A stretch of DNA of 46,319 nucleotides from a virus: the IMG/VR virus record IMGVR_UViG_3300044799_000042, positions 1-46,319 of that record, one strand, 5' to 3'. The translations under genes were made by a program, and so were the position numbers. The notes under the pieces are model-generated. The model was not told the origin of the DNA. It saw only the letters and a list, made by a program, of their open reading frames with translations, and did no database searches. Within the stretch, counting starts at the first letter, position 1, and every line of letters starts with the position of its first letter. Below are positions 1 to 8,381 of this stretch, piece by piece.

Positions 1-140
1 CTAACTGGGTGATGTAGTCGCCTTCCCTCGCGGTGACGGTGATACTGCCAGCGTTGTTCGCCGCCGCCGCAGTCCAAACTGTGGGCAGGGCCTCATCGCA
101 GAAGTAGATGTCACCTGGGGTAGCCGCTACGCCCGCTACA
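1..140. repeat. Contig-end overlap, left copy
   Basis: These bases recur at 46180-46319 with a single difference, C at 127 versus T at 46306. Joining the ends restores one open reading frame, so the overlap most likely marks a circular or circularly permuted genome rather than true terminal repeats. The mismatch would change an Ala codon to Thr in the structural gene crossing the junction, which suggests a population variant or an assembly error. Confidence 0.9.
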
Positions 141-613
141 AATACCTGCTCATAAGCCACGGTCGCAAGGTTCCCCGCAGGCGGCCCACCGGCGAGGTTG
201 GATAGGTTACTTCCGTTCCAACTGCGAGGAGTAAGTCCCCCGAAGATGAGTAGCAAGTCGTTGATGTTCACCGACGCAGCCTGCGCGCTGTTTAGTGTCG
301 CTATCGACACGCCCCACGCCAAAGTAGTCTCGTTGTACTGCCGCAGGTCGGTGCCGAACATGGCGAGGAGTTGCGACGTGCCGTTCACCGTGTCGTAGTA
401 CGGGAACACGCCGTTTAGTGCGGATGTGCCTACTTGTGCGCCAACGGCGGTGAGTCCAGGACGTGTCGTCAGCGTGCCTTTGGGTGAGATGATGAGGTTG
501 GACACCAACGACAATGCACCCAACGGTCTGTCTACGGGAGACAGGGATTCGTACAGGCCGCCAAAACCGCCGATTGACTGTTCGGTGAGGCCCAGATCGT
601 TCCAAAGAGACAC
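1..613 (-). CDS. Nozzle/tail-hub beta-propeller-like protein, N-terminal part
   Basis: This is the first 204 codons of a 476-residue protein whose remainder lies at 45362-46319. The start is GTG at 613, eight bases after an AGGAGG site on the minus strand. Joined across the contig ends the frame is uninterrupted. The sequence has repeated Trp/Gly/Asp-rich strand segments, such as LIWTRYGLAVLNGPD and GVWVWLTDKGFARWSGG, as in beta-propeller proteins. Podoviruses commonly close the portal and adaptor with such a nozzle (P22 gp10, T7 gp12). I infer that role from the fold-like repeats and from position between the tailspike and ejection proteins. No homology search was possible. It is the first minus-strand gene beyond the inserted plus-strand cassette, so late transcription must cross 3.4 kb of antisense genes to reach it, or start close by. 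Confidence 0.7.
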   Translation of the reverse strand, partial: MSLWNDLGLTEQSIGGFGGLYESLSPVDRPLGALSLVSNLIISPKGTLTTRPGLTAVGAQVGTSALNGVFPYYDTVNGTSQLLAMFGTDLRQYNETTLAWGVSIATLNSAQAASVNINDLLLIFGGLTPRSWNGSNLSNLAGGPPAGNLATVAYEQVFVAGVAATPGDIYFCDEALPTVWTAAAANNAGSITVTAREGDYITQL

Positions 614-677
614 GTCGCCACCTCCTTATTGCGGATCGGGAAGGAAACCCCATCTACGGCATTGAAAGAAGTCTTGG

Positions 678-1517
678 GTGGTGAATATTGTAATAAAGGA
701 GATCCTAGCGCAGATCACGCGCCGGTGTCGTTTTCGTGGTCGCGACAGATTCACTAAATGGATTGAAAAGCACTCACCCGATTGGACGGTCGTAGCCGAT
801 GTCATAGCAGAGACAGTTCCGCAACACAGATTGGAACTATATCCCCGCGCCCATATCGACCGAACGGTGTTCTATTTTGGTGCCTATGAACCAGACTATC
901 TCGCGTTTTTCCTTGGCAAACTCCATCCCGGAGACACAGTTTTCGACCTCGGAGCGAATATCGGTGTCTACACCGTGCCGTCTGCTATTACGGTTGGTCC
1001 GAGGGGCCACATCTACTCCTTCGAGGCACACCCCGGCATTGCAGAGAGGCTTCGCCGCAATCTTGCACTGAATGGTCTTGCCAATGTTACTGTCATAGCA
1101 AGGGCGGTCGGGTTGGGTTTTTGTGATCGCAATCTACACATCGCACCCGATCACGGTCAGAACTCCTTGATGTCTCTCGGCGATGAAGTGGGCGTGTTCC
1201 CGGTGGCGACAACGGAACTGGATACCTTTGTCCACGAAAACGCTGTCGGGGCAGTCCACGCCATCAAGATCGATATTGAAGGTGCCGAAGTCGAAGCACT
1301 GAAGGGCGCCTGTGCCACATTGCGAAGAGATCGCCCGTTGATAATGGCGGAGGTAAACTCTGATCGCCTCACGGCTGCGGGAGAGTCGCCCCGCACCCTA
1401 ATCGAGTACCTCCGTAACCTCGGATATGAAGTTCAGGCGTTAGACGGTAACCGGACATACCCTATCACCGATGCGAGGCTGGACCAAGAAGCCAATTGGA
1501 CAGTCTTGGCGACCTAG
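678..1517 (+). CDS. FkbM-family SAM-dependent methyltransferase
   Basis: This 279-residue protein has the FkbM layout. The SAM-binding glycine loop DLGANIGVYT is at residues 90-99, the acidic end of strand 2 (SFEAHP) at 114-119, and the family signature KIDIEGAE at 197-204. FkbM enzymes typically O-methylate sugars or glycan intermediates in the cytoplasm. The start is GTG at 678 or 681, with only a weak ribosome site. A possible TTGAAA (662-667) and TATTGT (686-691) pair overlaps the start, so the promoter and exact start are uncertain. It is the first of three plus-strand genes in a block otherwise made of minus-strand virion genes. A glycosyltransferase and a polysaccharide polymerase or ligase follow, which points to surface glycan modification in the lysogen. 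Confidence 0.85.
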   Translation: MVNIVIKEILAQITRRCRFRGRDRFTKWIEKHSPDWTVVADVIAETVPQHRLELYPRAHIDRTVFYFGAYEPDYLAFFLGKLHPGDTVFDLGANIGVYTVPSAITVGPRGHIYSFEAHPGIAERLRRNLALNGLANVTVIARAVGLGFCDRNLHIAPDHGQNSLMSLGDEVGVFPVATTELDTFVHENAVGAVHAIKIDIEGAEVEALKGACATLRRDRPLIMAEVNSDRLTAAGESPRTLIEYLRNLGYEVQALDGNRTYPITDARLDQEANWTVLAT

Positions 1518-1638
1518 TTACGCCTTAACTACCCGAACTGTCCAAGCACTTGGCGCCAGTCAAAACCGAAATCCCGCCCGACTATCGAATCGGGTATGAT
1601 GGTAGGCGGAGGCGGTACTGACGACGAACCCTCATATC

Positions 1639-2787
1639 TTGTTCATACCTTCCTCGTATCCAAGCACCACAAGTCCGTTCGCGGGTGTGTTCTTTCGGGA
1701 TCAAACCTTGGCCCTCCGCAAAGCGGGGTTCAAGGTGGGCGTTGTCTATCCAGAATCCCGCAGTCTGAGGACGTTTCGCATCAATGCCTTGCATGAACAG
1801 CACTTCCAGTTCCAATCGGAGGCCGATGCCGGAGTGCCCACGTTCCGGCGTCTCGGTTGGAGATTGCCAGTACAACGTTTGTGGAAACTCCTTTGGGTGT
1901 CTCTTTGCCTTGATCTCGTGAGAAGATATATCTCTACTCACGGCAAACCCGACGTAATCCACGCCCACGACGTCCTCTGGGGTGGTTGGGCGGCGCACGA
2001 AGTTGCTGCGGAATTGGGCATCCCATACGTCGTCACAGAACACTCATCGGCCCACATGAGGGGACTCATACGGTCGTGGCAGATGCCCTATATCAAGAAA
2101 ACCCTTGTCGAATCGGATGCCGCAATCGCGGTGAGCCGTGCCCTTCGTGACCGATTGATGCGGTACTGCCCCGGAAGAGACATACACGTGGTCGGCAACG
2201 TGGTTGACACCGCATTCTTCGGCCTTGCGCCCCAAAACCGCGGTCACTCTGAATTCACCTTTCTCGCGATTGCCGCACTCAACGAGAACAAGGGCATCGA
2301 TGTACTGATTAGAGCTTTCGCGCAAGCATTCAGCCACTTGGATGGTGTTCGACTGGTCATCGGAGGAGATGGCCCCGCACGGAGCGGTTTGGAACTCCTC
2401 ACGTTGGATCTAGGTTTGAGTGACCGTGTGAAGTTCCTCGGCATGTTGTCCAGGGAAAGTGTCCGCGATACCCTATGGGAAGGTGACACCCTCGTTCTTG
2501 CCAGCCACATTGAAACCTTTGGTGTAATCCTGATAGAAGCGATGTCAACCGGCCTTCCGGTTATCGCCACCAGTTGTGGTGGACCGGAAGATTTTGTGTT
2601 GCCTCATGTCGGTTCGCTGGTGCCGCCAGGTGATGTCAACGGTCTTTCTTTAGCGTTGATAGCGGCCGTAGAGAACCCTGGGCGGTTTGATCGTCAGACG
2701 GTGCGCAACTATGTTCAAGAGAACTTCAGCGAGAACGCCGTGGTAGAAAAACTCGCTGAGGTCTACCGCAAGGTGAGCCATGTCTAA
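1639..2787 (+). CDS. GT4-family glycosyltransferase
   Basis: This GT-B fold glycosyltransferase has an N-terminal acceptor domain (FIPSSYPST, HAHDVLWGG, VVTEHSS) and a C-terminal nucleotide-sugar domain. The GT4 E-x7-E motif is at E292 and E300 in ETFGVILIEAMSTG, preceded by IGGDGP. It should add a sugar to a lipid-linked glycan on the inner face of the membrane. The given start is TTG at 1639. The reading frame extends upstream as TTNPHILFIPS, which restores the missing first beta strand. A GGAGG site at 1608-1612 sits five bases before an in-frame CTG at 1618, so translation may begin there. Only about 120 bases separate it from the FkbM gene. It overlaps the next gene by 8 bp, so the two are probably translationally coupled. 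Confidence 0.85.
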   Translation: MFIPSSYPSTTSPFAGVFFRDQTLALRKAGFKVGVVYPESRSLRTFRINALHEQHFQFQSEADAGVPTFRRLGWRLPVQRLWKLLWVSLCLDLVRRYISTHGKPDVIHAHDVLWGGWAAHEVAAELGIPYVVTEHSSAHMRGLIRSWQMPYIKKTLVESDAAIAVSRALRDRLMRYCPGRDIHVVGNVVDTAFFGLAPQNRGHSEFTFLAIAALNENKGIDVLIRAFAQAFSHLDGVRLVIGGDGPARSGLELLTLDLGLSDRVKFLGMLSRESVRDTLWEGDTLVLASHIETFGVILIEAMSTGLPVIATSCGGPEDFVLPHVGSLVPPGDVNGLSLALIAAVENPGRFDRQTVRNYVQENFSENAVVEKLAEVYRKVSHV

Positions 2788-4066
2788 ACTCACATCGTTG
2801 GTGATTATCGCCATCCCCATCACCGCGAGCCTCGGCCCACACCTCATGCCCATAGGGTTATTCGGGGTGAATGTCTTCGGGTACAGGTTACTGACCGTCG
2901 CCCTTTTCTGCCTGACCGTTATCTCATCGGTTGTCCTTGGGGGAAAACTCTTCGTCGGCAACCGTCTGTCGCGGTACTACCTCGCGCTCATGGCGTTCTG
3001 GCTCGTCTACGGAACCGCCTCCCTCTTATGGACGCCCGACAGACCTGCGGGGATCAGGGAACTACTGAGTGTTGGCGTAGGCTTGGTGATTCATCTCGTT
3101 CTTCTAGGTCTGGTTCGAGATTCCCGCGAATGTGCGCTCACGGTTGCGTGGGGCTGGGCGTGGGCCGTCCTGGGTAGCGTTGTCCTTGCCGCATGGGAGA
3201 TCAGGACGGGCAACCACCTGTCGGGGTACTATGTTGAACACGCCCAAAGACTCCCTACCGGCCTAGCTATCGCCACCTTCGGCAATCCAGAGGGTCTATC
3301 CGCTTTTGCGGTTTTGGCCTTCCCGTTTCTGGTCTGGCTCGTTCTTACCTGTCGGGGGACAAAGAGGATATTTGCTTCCGTCTTGGCATTCGTGGGGACG
3401 CCTGCACTCCTGGTTGTATCAGGAGGCATGTTGTCCTTTTTGGGATTCAGTCTGGAGATTGTCGTCCTGCTCCTCCTCTGTTTTCGCAGGCGTAGCGTCA
3501 TCTCGCTTCTTGTTCCGGCACTACTCGTAACTTCGGTAGTTCTCGCATCCTTTGTTGCGGTTGGTGAAACACCCCTATTCTCCAAAATGGAGTCGCGCCT
3601 AGGGTTGGGACTACAGAACAGCGAATCCATCCTTGTCCGACTCCGCCTGACCTGGAGTGGACTTACCTTTCTCGTTCAATCCTTCGGGTTCGGCATTGGT
3701 GCGGGCGGTTTTGAACGCTCAATAGAACAACGCGCTGTCTTCAACACCAACAACCTGACTAATCCTCACAACTTCTGGATAGAAGTCCTGTCCCAGTATG
3801 GTCTTCCCGTTTTCGTACCCCTCTTTGCCTGGTTTGTTAGCGTGGTTCGGATGGCCTTGCGCCTTCGGAGGAAGGCTAGAACTTCTTCCCCTGTCTGGTC
3901 CCTGTCTACCACGATCCTCATCGCCTTGGTCGGATATGTGCCCGCAGCCGCAGAGGGTAGTTCCTTTGTGGATTCGTCGATCAACTTTGTGTTTCTTGCG
4001 TCCATTTGCGTACTCGTGGGCACAGCAACCGCAATGGCCAGATCACCCGAGGGTTCACCTGGATGA
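2780..4066 (+). CDS. O-antigen ligase/polymerase-like (Wzy_C) membrane protein
   Basis: This 428-residue protein has about ten to twelve hydrophobic segments. A larger non-membrane loop near residues 270-340 ends in NPHNFWIEVLSQYGL, the conserved region of the Wzy_C (O-antigen ligase and polymerase) superfamily. Members sit in the inner membrane and either join polysaccharide to a lipid anchor (WaaL) or polymerise repeat units (Wzy). Sequence alone cannot separate the two. The ATG overlaps the end of the glycosyltransferase gene and follows AAGGTG. Phages such as Pseudomonas D3 encode alternative O-antigen polymerases that change host serotype and block superinfection. A similar role is inferred here. 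The gene ends seven bases short of a tiny minus-strand ORF. Confidence 0.85.
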   Translation: MSKLTSLVIIAIPITASLGPHLMPIGLFGVNVFGYRLLTVALFCLTVISSVVLGGKLFVGNRLSRYYLALMAFWLVYGTASLLWTPDRPAGIRELLSVGVGLVIHLVLLGLVRDSRECALTVAWGWAWAVLGSVVLAAWEIRTGNHLSGYYVEHAQRLPTGLAIATFGNPEGLSAFAVLAFPFLVWLVLTCRGTKRIFASVLAFVGTPALLVVSGGMLSFLGFSLEIVVLLLLCFRRRSVISLLVPALLVTSVVLASFVAVGETPLFSKMESRLGLGLQNSESILVRLRLTWSGLTFLVQSFGFGIGAGGFERSIEQRAVFNTNNLTNPHNFWIEVLSQYGLPVFVPLFAWFVSVVRMALRLRRKARTSSPVWSLSTTILIALVGYVPAAAEGSSFVDSSINFVFLASICVLVGTATAMARSPEGSPG

Positions 4067-4072
4067 GCGGCG

Positions 4073-4114
4073 CTACACCTTGATGACGCGCACGGTCCAG
4101 GTACCCGACACCAT
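4073..4114 (-). other. 13-codon ORF, possible gene remnant at cassette edge
   Basis: On the minus strand a perfect AGGAGGT site (4121-4127) overlaps the tailspike stop codon and is spaced correctly before ATG at 4114. The ORF encodes only MVSGTWTVRVIKV and stops at 4073, seven bases from the end of the plus-strand polymerase gene. Such good initiation signals for so short a product suggest either a late-operon gene truncated when the plus-strand cassette entered, or a leader peptide. I cannot tell which. Confidence 0.45.
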
Positions 4115-4125
4115 ATCGTCACCTC

Positions 4126-6189
4126 CTACATCTCCACGGTGATAACGACTCGAATGTCGGCTGTCGCGGGTGCCCAGTCAGCCGAGGTCGTGAGATGCAC
4201 ACCCATGAGGTCGGCAGCGACGAACGTATCGGTGTCCTTGGTCTGCGTCGTGACTTTCTTCGTGGTGTTTGTGCCGTTGAGTACCGCTGTGAGTCCCACC
4301 CCAGTGCCGTTCTTCGTAACCTCGACGGTGAGCGTACCCGCAGTCCGCGCTTGGTCCGAAACCACGCCAACCGCCAGGATGGAACCTGCGTAGTTCATTA
4401 TGAACTCGCACACAGCATCGCCTATCGCCGTGAGCATGTCGGTGTTCGTAAGGTTCGCAGCCACTACGTCGTAGAAGAAGGAAAATGACAGCATGTTGGG
4501 CGTATCGACCTCACCCGCCAATGAGGCCCATGTGCCTGGAGTGCCGCCCGTCACGCAGACCCAACCGATGGGTTTGCCCACGGCGGGTGCGTTGTTGAAC
4601 ACTACCCGTCCCGCGACCCACGTTCCAGCGGTAGGCGCAACCGTGCCTATGTTCGCCCCCGGAACTACCTGCTCATAGTCAGGCCAGGCCATACAATCGC
4701 CGCCGTCCACGCTGTATATCTTGAAACTCCTCAGTTTGAGGGTGGCAGTACCCTTACCAAGGATAACCTCTACTTTGGCGACATCGGGACCGACGGCGAA
4801 GAAAGTGTCCAAGTTGCTGTCGGAGCCGGTCGCGTAAGCCCCGCCCATGTTTGCGGTGTACGCAAAAGTAGCCCCGTACAGGGGTGTGACATAGGGATGC
4901 CCAACGTCCGCGCTGGTCAACACCACACCCGTGGAATCGTAACACTTGACGAACACCCTCCCACCCGTAGCTGACGAAACACAGTCGCATCTCACCACAA
5001 AACGCTTTTGAAGGGTCGTATTGATAAAAATGGCCACGCCCCGGGTGTCTATTTCCACATAGTCGGAGTCCAGACTAGCCACCAGACCCATATAACTCCT
5101 TGCACCGCCCCCATTATCTGTGCGATGGACGCGAGGAATGTGTACGTTTGTTGCGCCGTCGGCATAGCAGGCAACCTTCGGAAGCGGCCCTGAGTCGAAG
5201 ACCAGATGAGCCGGGTCCAAAAGTTTCCGGCGGGCGTCGCGCACGGATGTCGCGGGACAACTGGAGGTGTCGGATACGTTGGCGATGGTGAAGAAACTGT
5301 AAGCCGCCTCGAACACGTTCTCGGTGGAGGCGTTCTGGACCTCAACGCAGACCGTCGAGTTGCCTTCGTTGCGAAAATCCTTGAACTGATTCTGGTGCCC
5401 GTACTCTATCTTTACGCATATGGCGTCGGCCGCGCCCGCCATGGCCTTGCTCAACTCGAAGGAGGGCTTCTGAAATACGTTGTTGTTGTTCGTGAGGTAC
5501 GTCAAGTCCTTCGAGGTAATCCGCACGCCGTAGCGAGAAAGACCCACGCCTATGCCGCTCTCGCAGGAGAAGCGACCACCTTCATACAAGTTCTCGCAGC
5601 ACCAACCAGCGGTTTCGTTTGTCAGATCCACGCCATACTTGTTATTCACGATGTAGGCGAGAACGGTCTGATTGTAGGCGAACCCATGGGCAGACCCAAT
5701 ACACTGGACCCCGATGGTGAAGTTGCTGGCCTCCACAATCTGGACGTATGCGGCGTTCAGATTGAAGAGTTTGATCCCGATGTTGTCCTCGTTAAGCCAT
5801 GTAGACTGCGTAGCTCGTCTTACACGCAGTTTCAGATGCACAAGGGCGTTAACCGCGCCAGCCGATCCCACAATTAAAGCTGCCTCTTCCCCTGCTCCCG
5901 TATAAATCAGCGGTGCGTCCATGACTATGGATATGCCTGTCGGAACCGTCAGGGTGTCGGTGATGGCGTAACCCATGCTACTGGGGAAGTAGAGGATGGA
6001 GTTCGTAGCAAGTGCAGCCGCTGTTACGGCGGCACGGATGGCGATTATGTCGTCTGTCACGCCATTTCCCACAGCGCCATATCCTTTGACGTTGACGACG
6101 GGGGTTATCAGGGTCTTCGAGGCGGGAGTGTACCCGGCAAGCATACCCCTGAAACTCCCCGAAACCAGTTCTCCTATTTTGCTAGACAC
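4126..6189 (-). CDS. Tailspike with pectate-lyase-type beta-helix
   Basis: This 687-residue protein carries near its N-terminus (about residues 33-54) the NVKGYGAVGNGVTDD motif. That motif opens many right-handed beta-helix (Pectate_lyase_3) tailspikes. The long middle is rich in short beta repeats. A C-terminal part around residues 510-560 (GRVVFNNAPAVGKPIGWVC, TPGTW) resembles small tail-fibre tip modules. Such spikes bind and often cleave host surface polysaccharide at the start of infection. A hydrolase or lyase activity is likely but no catalytic residues can be assigned. The stop codon overlaps the ribosome site of the 13-codon ORF. The polysaccharide cassette lies immediately beyond, so the receptor-binding gene and the genes predicted to alter a surface glycan are adjacent. 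Confidence 0.8.
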   Translation of the reverse strand: MSSKIGELVSGSFRGMLAGYTPASKTLITPVVNVKGYGAVGNGVTDDIIAIRAAVTAAALATNSILYFPSSMGYAITDTLTVPTGISIVMDAPLIYTGAGEEAALIVGSAGAVNALVHLKLRVRRATQSTWLNEDNIGIKLFNLNAAYVQIVEASNFTIGVQCIGSAHGFAYNQTVLAYIVNNKYGVDLTNETAGWCCENLYEGGRFSCESGIGVGLSRYGVRITSKDLTYLTNNNNVFQKPSFELSKAMAGAADAICVKIEYGHQNQFKDFRNEGNSTVCVEVQNASTENVFEAAYSFFTIANVSDTSSCPATSVRDARRKLLDPAHLVFDSGPLPKVACYADGATNVHIPRVHRTDNGGGARSYMGLVASLDSDYVEIDTRGVAIFINTTLQKRFVVRCDCVSSATGGRVFVKCYDSTGVVLTSADVGHPYVTPLYGATFAYTANMGGAYATGSDSNLDTFFAVGPDVAKVEVILGKGTATLKLRSFKIYSVDGGDCMAWPDYEQVVPGANIGTVAPTAGTWVAGRVVFNNAPAVGKPIGWVCVTGGTPGTWASLAGEVDTPNMLSFSFFYDVVAANLTNTDMLTAIGDAVCEFIMNYAGSILAVGVVSDQARTAGTLTVEVTKNGTGVGLTAVLNGTNTTKKVTTQTKDTDTFVAADLMGVHLTTSADWAPATADIRVVITVEM

Positions 6190-6190
6190 A

Positions 6191-7027
6191 TTACCATCTC
6201 CCTCTTACACGCACTTCGGAAACGGGTTCCGGGTCGAAGTCCGCAATCATGGTTGCCAAGACCTTGTCGCCTTTCAAAGCAAAACTGTTGGCGAGAACGC
6301 CGTCCCGTTGTATCGCGGCAACAACCTCCGCGAGATACCAGACGAAGATCATGTGGTAATCCGAGGGTATGGATGGACTAACGGTAAGGGCCGATGCAGT
6401 GAAGACTGTCGGTTTGGGTGAGTAGTAGACGTATATCATGTCGGGGCTGACCGTAGCGGTAGCCTCTGCCAACGTCCCGCCGCCCCCCGTGAAGGTGACG
6501 GCAGGCACGGAAGTGTAACCCGTACCGCCAGCCGTCACCGTGACCGCTGTGACCGCACCGGCCACGATAACAGCGGTAGCCGCCGCACCAGAACCAGCCT
6601 CGCCTATGAACTCTACTGCAGGCACGGAAGTGTAACCCGTACCGCCAACCGTGACGGCGATCGCGGTTACGCGTCCCGCTGAGATGGTGGGTGCGGGGTA
6701 GAGGTACAATTTGTCGTCCACCATGGACCAGAACTCGTCGGCGGCCTCGCCTGAAGCCGCGATGTCCATGTAATCGTACTTGGTCCCTTCGCCCGCGCTG
6801 TTAACCACCACGACCTGTTTTATCCTGTCAGGTGGGCAGTCGGTTGGAAGAGTATAGAAGTACGTGTCCGCTATGGGCAGGCCGTAGGAGATGTCGTTGG
6901 GGAAGTTGACCTTGCGGTAAAGTTCGTCCTGGATGTGGTTGAGATGTGCAACCTTCTGTGCGTCGGTAAGGGTGTTGCCAACCAACCACTCATCGTCAAT
7001 CTGGTCGATTATTTCTTGAAGAGTCAT
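6191..7027 (-). CDS. Head-tail adaptor-like protein with inserted repeat domain
   Basis: This 278-residue protein has an N-terminal helical part (TLQEIIDQIDDEW, DAQKVAHLNHIQDELYRK) and a C-terminal part (YHMIFVWYLAEVVAAIQRDG). This is the pattern of podoviral adaptor or neck proteins that extend the portal channel. The middle carries two copies of a GGTGYTSVPAV module (residues about 127-165), a repeat seen in many phage structural proteins and probably surface-exposed. The function is inferred from this pattern and from its place one base upstream of the tailspike. A 30-bp segment of the repeat is identical in both copies, implying recent duplication or conversion. It could instead be another neck component. 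Confidence 0.55.
   Translation of the reverse strand: MTLQEIIDQIDDEWLVGNTLTDAQKVAHLNHIQDELYRKVNFPNDISYGLPIADTYFYTLPTDCPPDRIKQVVVVNSAGEGTKYDYMDIAASGEAADEFWSMVDDKLYLYPAPTISAGRVTAIAVTVGGTGYTSVPAVEFIGEAGSGAAATAVIVAGAVTAVTVTAGGTGYTSVPAVTFTGGGGTLAEATATVSPDMIYVYYSPKPTVFTASALTVSPSIPSDYHMIFVWYLAEVVAAIQRDGVLANSFALKGDKVLATMIADFDPEPVSEVRVRGRW
6501..6647. repeat. Two identical 30-bp repeats within adaptor-like gene
   Basis: Bases 6501-6530 and 6618-6647 are identical over 30 bp and lie 117 bp apart in the same frame. Each encodes the YTSVPAV core of a duplicated glycine-rich module on the minus strand. Confidence 0.9.
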
Positions 7028-7051
7028 CAGCGAACACCCCCATTTCCACCA

Positions 7052-7585
7052 TTATGCCGCCTGGAACAGGGCGTCCTTGAACCACGCCTGCCCTGTCGCG
7101 CCGATAGTCTTGGCATACACGAAGAAGTAAGTTATCGCCAAGGCCGCCGTAGCTGGCGAAGTGACGACCACCTGTTGCCGAGAGTAAGCTGGTCCGGGGT
7201 TTATTTCTGCCGAAGCGCTGTCCGAAATCCACACGGTGCCTGCCGTGAACCAGCTTATCCTCACTTTGATGGTTTCCGCGCCAGATCGGACTAAGGCCGC
7301 GTCAACGGATAGAGCACAAACCGTGTTCGGCGATACCGCATGAGCCGCTGCCTCGTAAATGTACACAAACGCATTGGCGGCCGTTACGTCTGCCAGCGTG
7401 ACCTTCTGACCCGGCATGCCAGCGTCGAGACTGAGGACGGACGCCTCGTTGGAGTGTGCGTGTGTGAACCCGTCCACCACGCCGTCAGCATTGGTATCCA
7501 CAGTCATCGCGCCGTTCACACCTAAGAGGTTCGCCGCCAGGCGGGCGACACTCCTGTTACGCTTCAGGCCAAGGATGCCTCCCAT
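7052..7585 (-). CDS. Virion-associated protein, jelly-roll-like, unrecognised
   Basis: This 177-residue protein has a basic N-terminus (GLKRNRSVARLAANLL), followed by a stretch like a carbohydrate-binding jelly roll. That stretch has an Asp/Asn-rich turn (VDTNADGVVDGF), alternating hydrophobic strands and the ending GQAWFKDALFQ. Such folds are common in head-decoration or tail-fibre proteins and may bind glycans. Position between the adaptor-like gene and other late structural genes supports a virion role. I do not recognise a specific family. The start is ATG at 7585, two bases after the preceding stop. Confidence 0.6.
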   Translation of the reverse strand: MGGILGLKRNRSVARLAANLLGVNGAMTVDTNADGVVDGFTHAHSNEASVLSLDAGMPGQKVTLADVTAANAFVYIYEAAAHAVSPNTVCALSVDAALVRSGAETIKVRISWFTAGTVWISDSASAEINPGPAYSRQQVVVTSPATAALAITYFFVYAKTIGATGQAWFKDALFQAA

Positions 7586-7587
7586 AT

Positions 7588-8376
7588 CTACGCCGCCTTA
7601 GTGTAGCCCACCATGTTGGCCTCGGTGACGACTGACGCCCCGCCAGCGCCCACGTACAGGTTGGCGGCGGTAGCGGCGGTCATCTCGATGCCGTGGGCGA
7701 ACACTATCCCTACCCGCTCGCCGCGTACCGCGCCGGAGCCAAAGTAGTCCTGCCACTTGATGGTCGAGCCGTCCTTGAGGGCCACGCTGATGTCCGCGCC
7801 AGCAGCCGCGCCGCGCAGCACGACTAGGAAGCCGGTTATGACATGTTTCGTGGTGCCTGTACCAGCAGCCTTAGTAAGGGTCTGCTCAGTGTTGGCCGTG
7901 GAGGCCTGGGTAACTGACCACTCGGAGATGTCTGTGACCAACGAAACCCCGTTCGTGGTGCCCAACGTGGTCTGGTCAATACCAGTCTTACCGATGAGGG
8001 CCGTTCCAGCGGGGATAGCCGCCATAACGGTTCCCAGGGGCATGGGCGACGCCCGACCCACGACCGACACCGCGTTCGCCGACCATCCCGAAATCCGCGC
8101 CCTGATGAACTGCAAGGCGTTTACGGCAAAGACATACAGACCCGCTGCGGCAACCGTTGTGGACGATACGCCCGTCGCTAGATTCTGGCCCGCTATGGCG
8201 ACGTAGTTGTCACCGTCAGCCGTGCCCTCAAAGTTCACCGTCGCCGTGAAGGTGCCTATGACTTGCAGCACCGCGCTCGCCTTTGTGGACACATCGAGGA
8301 CAGTCCCGTTGCCGTTAGCGACGGCAGAGTTCTGCATTAACGCCGCAGTAGCGATGAGATCCGAAAGTGCGCTCAT
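7588..8376 (-). CDS. Structural protein, beta-rich, unrecognised
   Basis: This 262-residue protein is rich in Ala, Gly, Thr and Val, typical of phage beta-sandwich virion proteins. A first half (TFTATVNFEGTADGDNYVAI, LYVFAVNALQFIRARISGW) resembles domains that recur in tail and head accessory proteins. The second half ends in NLYVGAGGASVVTEANMVGY. The ATG at 8376 follows GGGAGGTAACACAC. It is part of the late structural operon, between small basic proteins and the jelly-roll-like protein. No catalytic motif is visible. Confidence 0.6.
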   Translation of the reverse strand: MSALSDLIATAALMQNSAVANGNGTVLDVSTKASAVLQVIGTFTATVNFEGTADGDNYVAIAGQNLATGVSSTTVAAAGLYVFAVNALQFIRARISGWSANAVSVVGRASPMPLGTVMAAIPAGTALIGKTGIDQTTLGTTNGVSLVTDISEWSVTQASTANTEQTLTKAAGTGTTKHVITGFLVVLRGAAAGADISVALKDGSTIKWQDYFGSGAVRGERVGIVFAHGIEMTAATAANLYVGAGGASVVTEANMVGYTKAA

Positions 8377-8381
8377 GTGTG

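Noticed and set aside
1-140. True direct terminal repeats of a linear virion genome
   Set aside because: The ends fall inside one structural gene that is rebuilt by circular joining, and 140 bases is a typical assembly overlap.
207-653. Minus-strand ORF of 148 codons
   Set aside because: It is in the wrong frame relative to the nozzle gene that starts at 613 behind AGGAGG, and its Arg/His-rich product is typical of a shadow.
5206-5877. Plus-strand ORF of 223 codons
   Set aside because: It lies antisense within the tailspike gene and has no ribosome site or motif.
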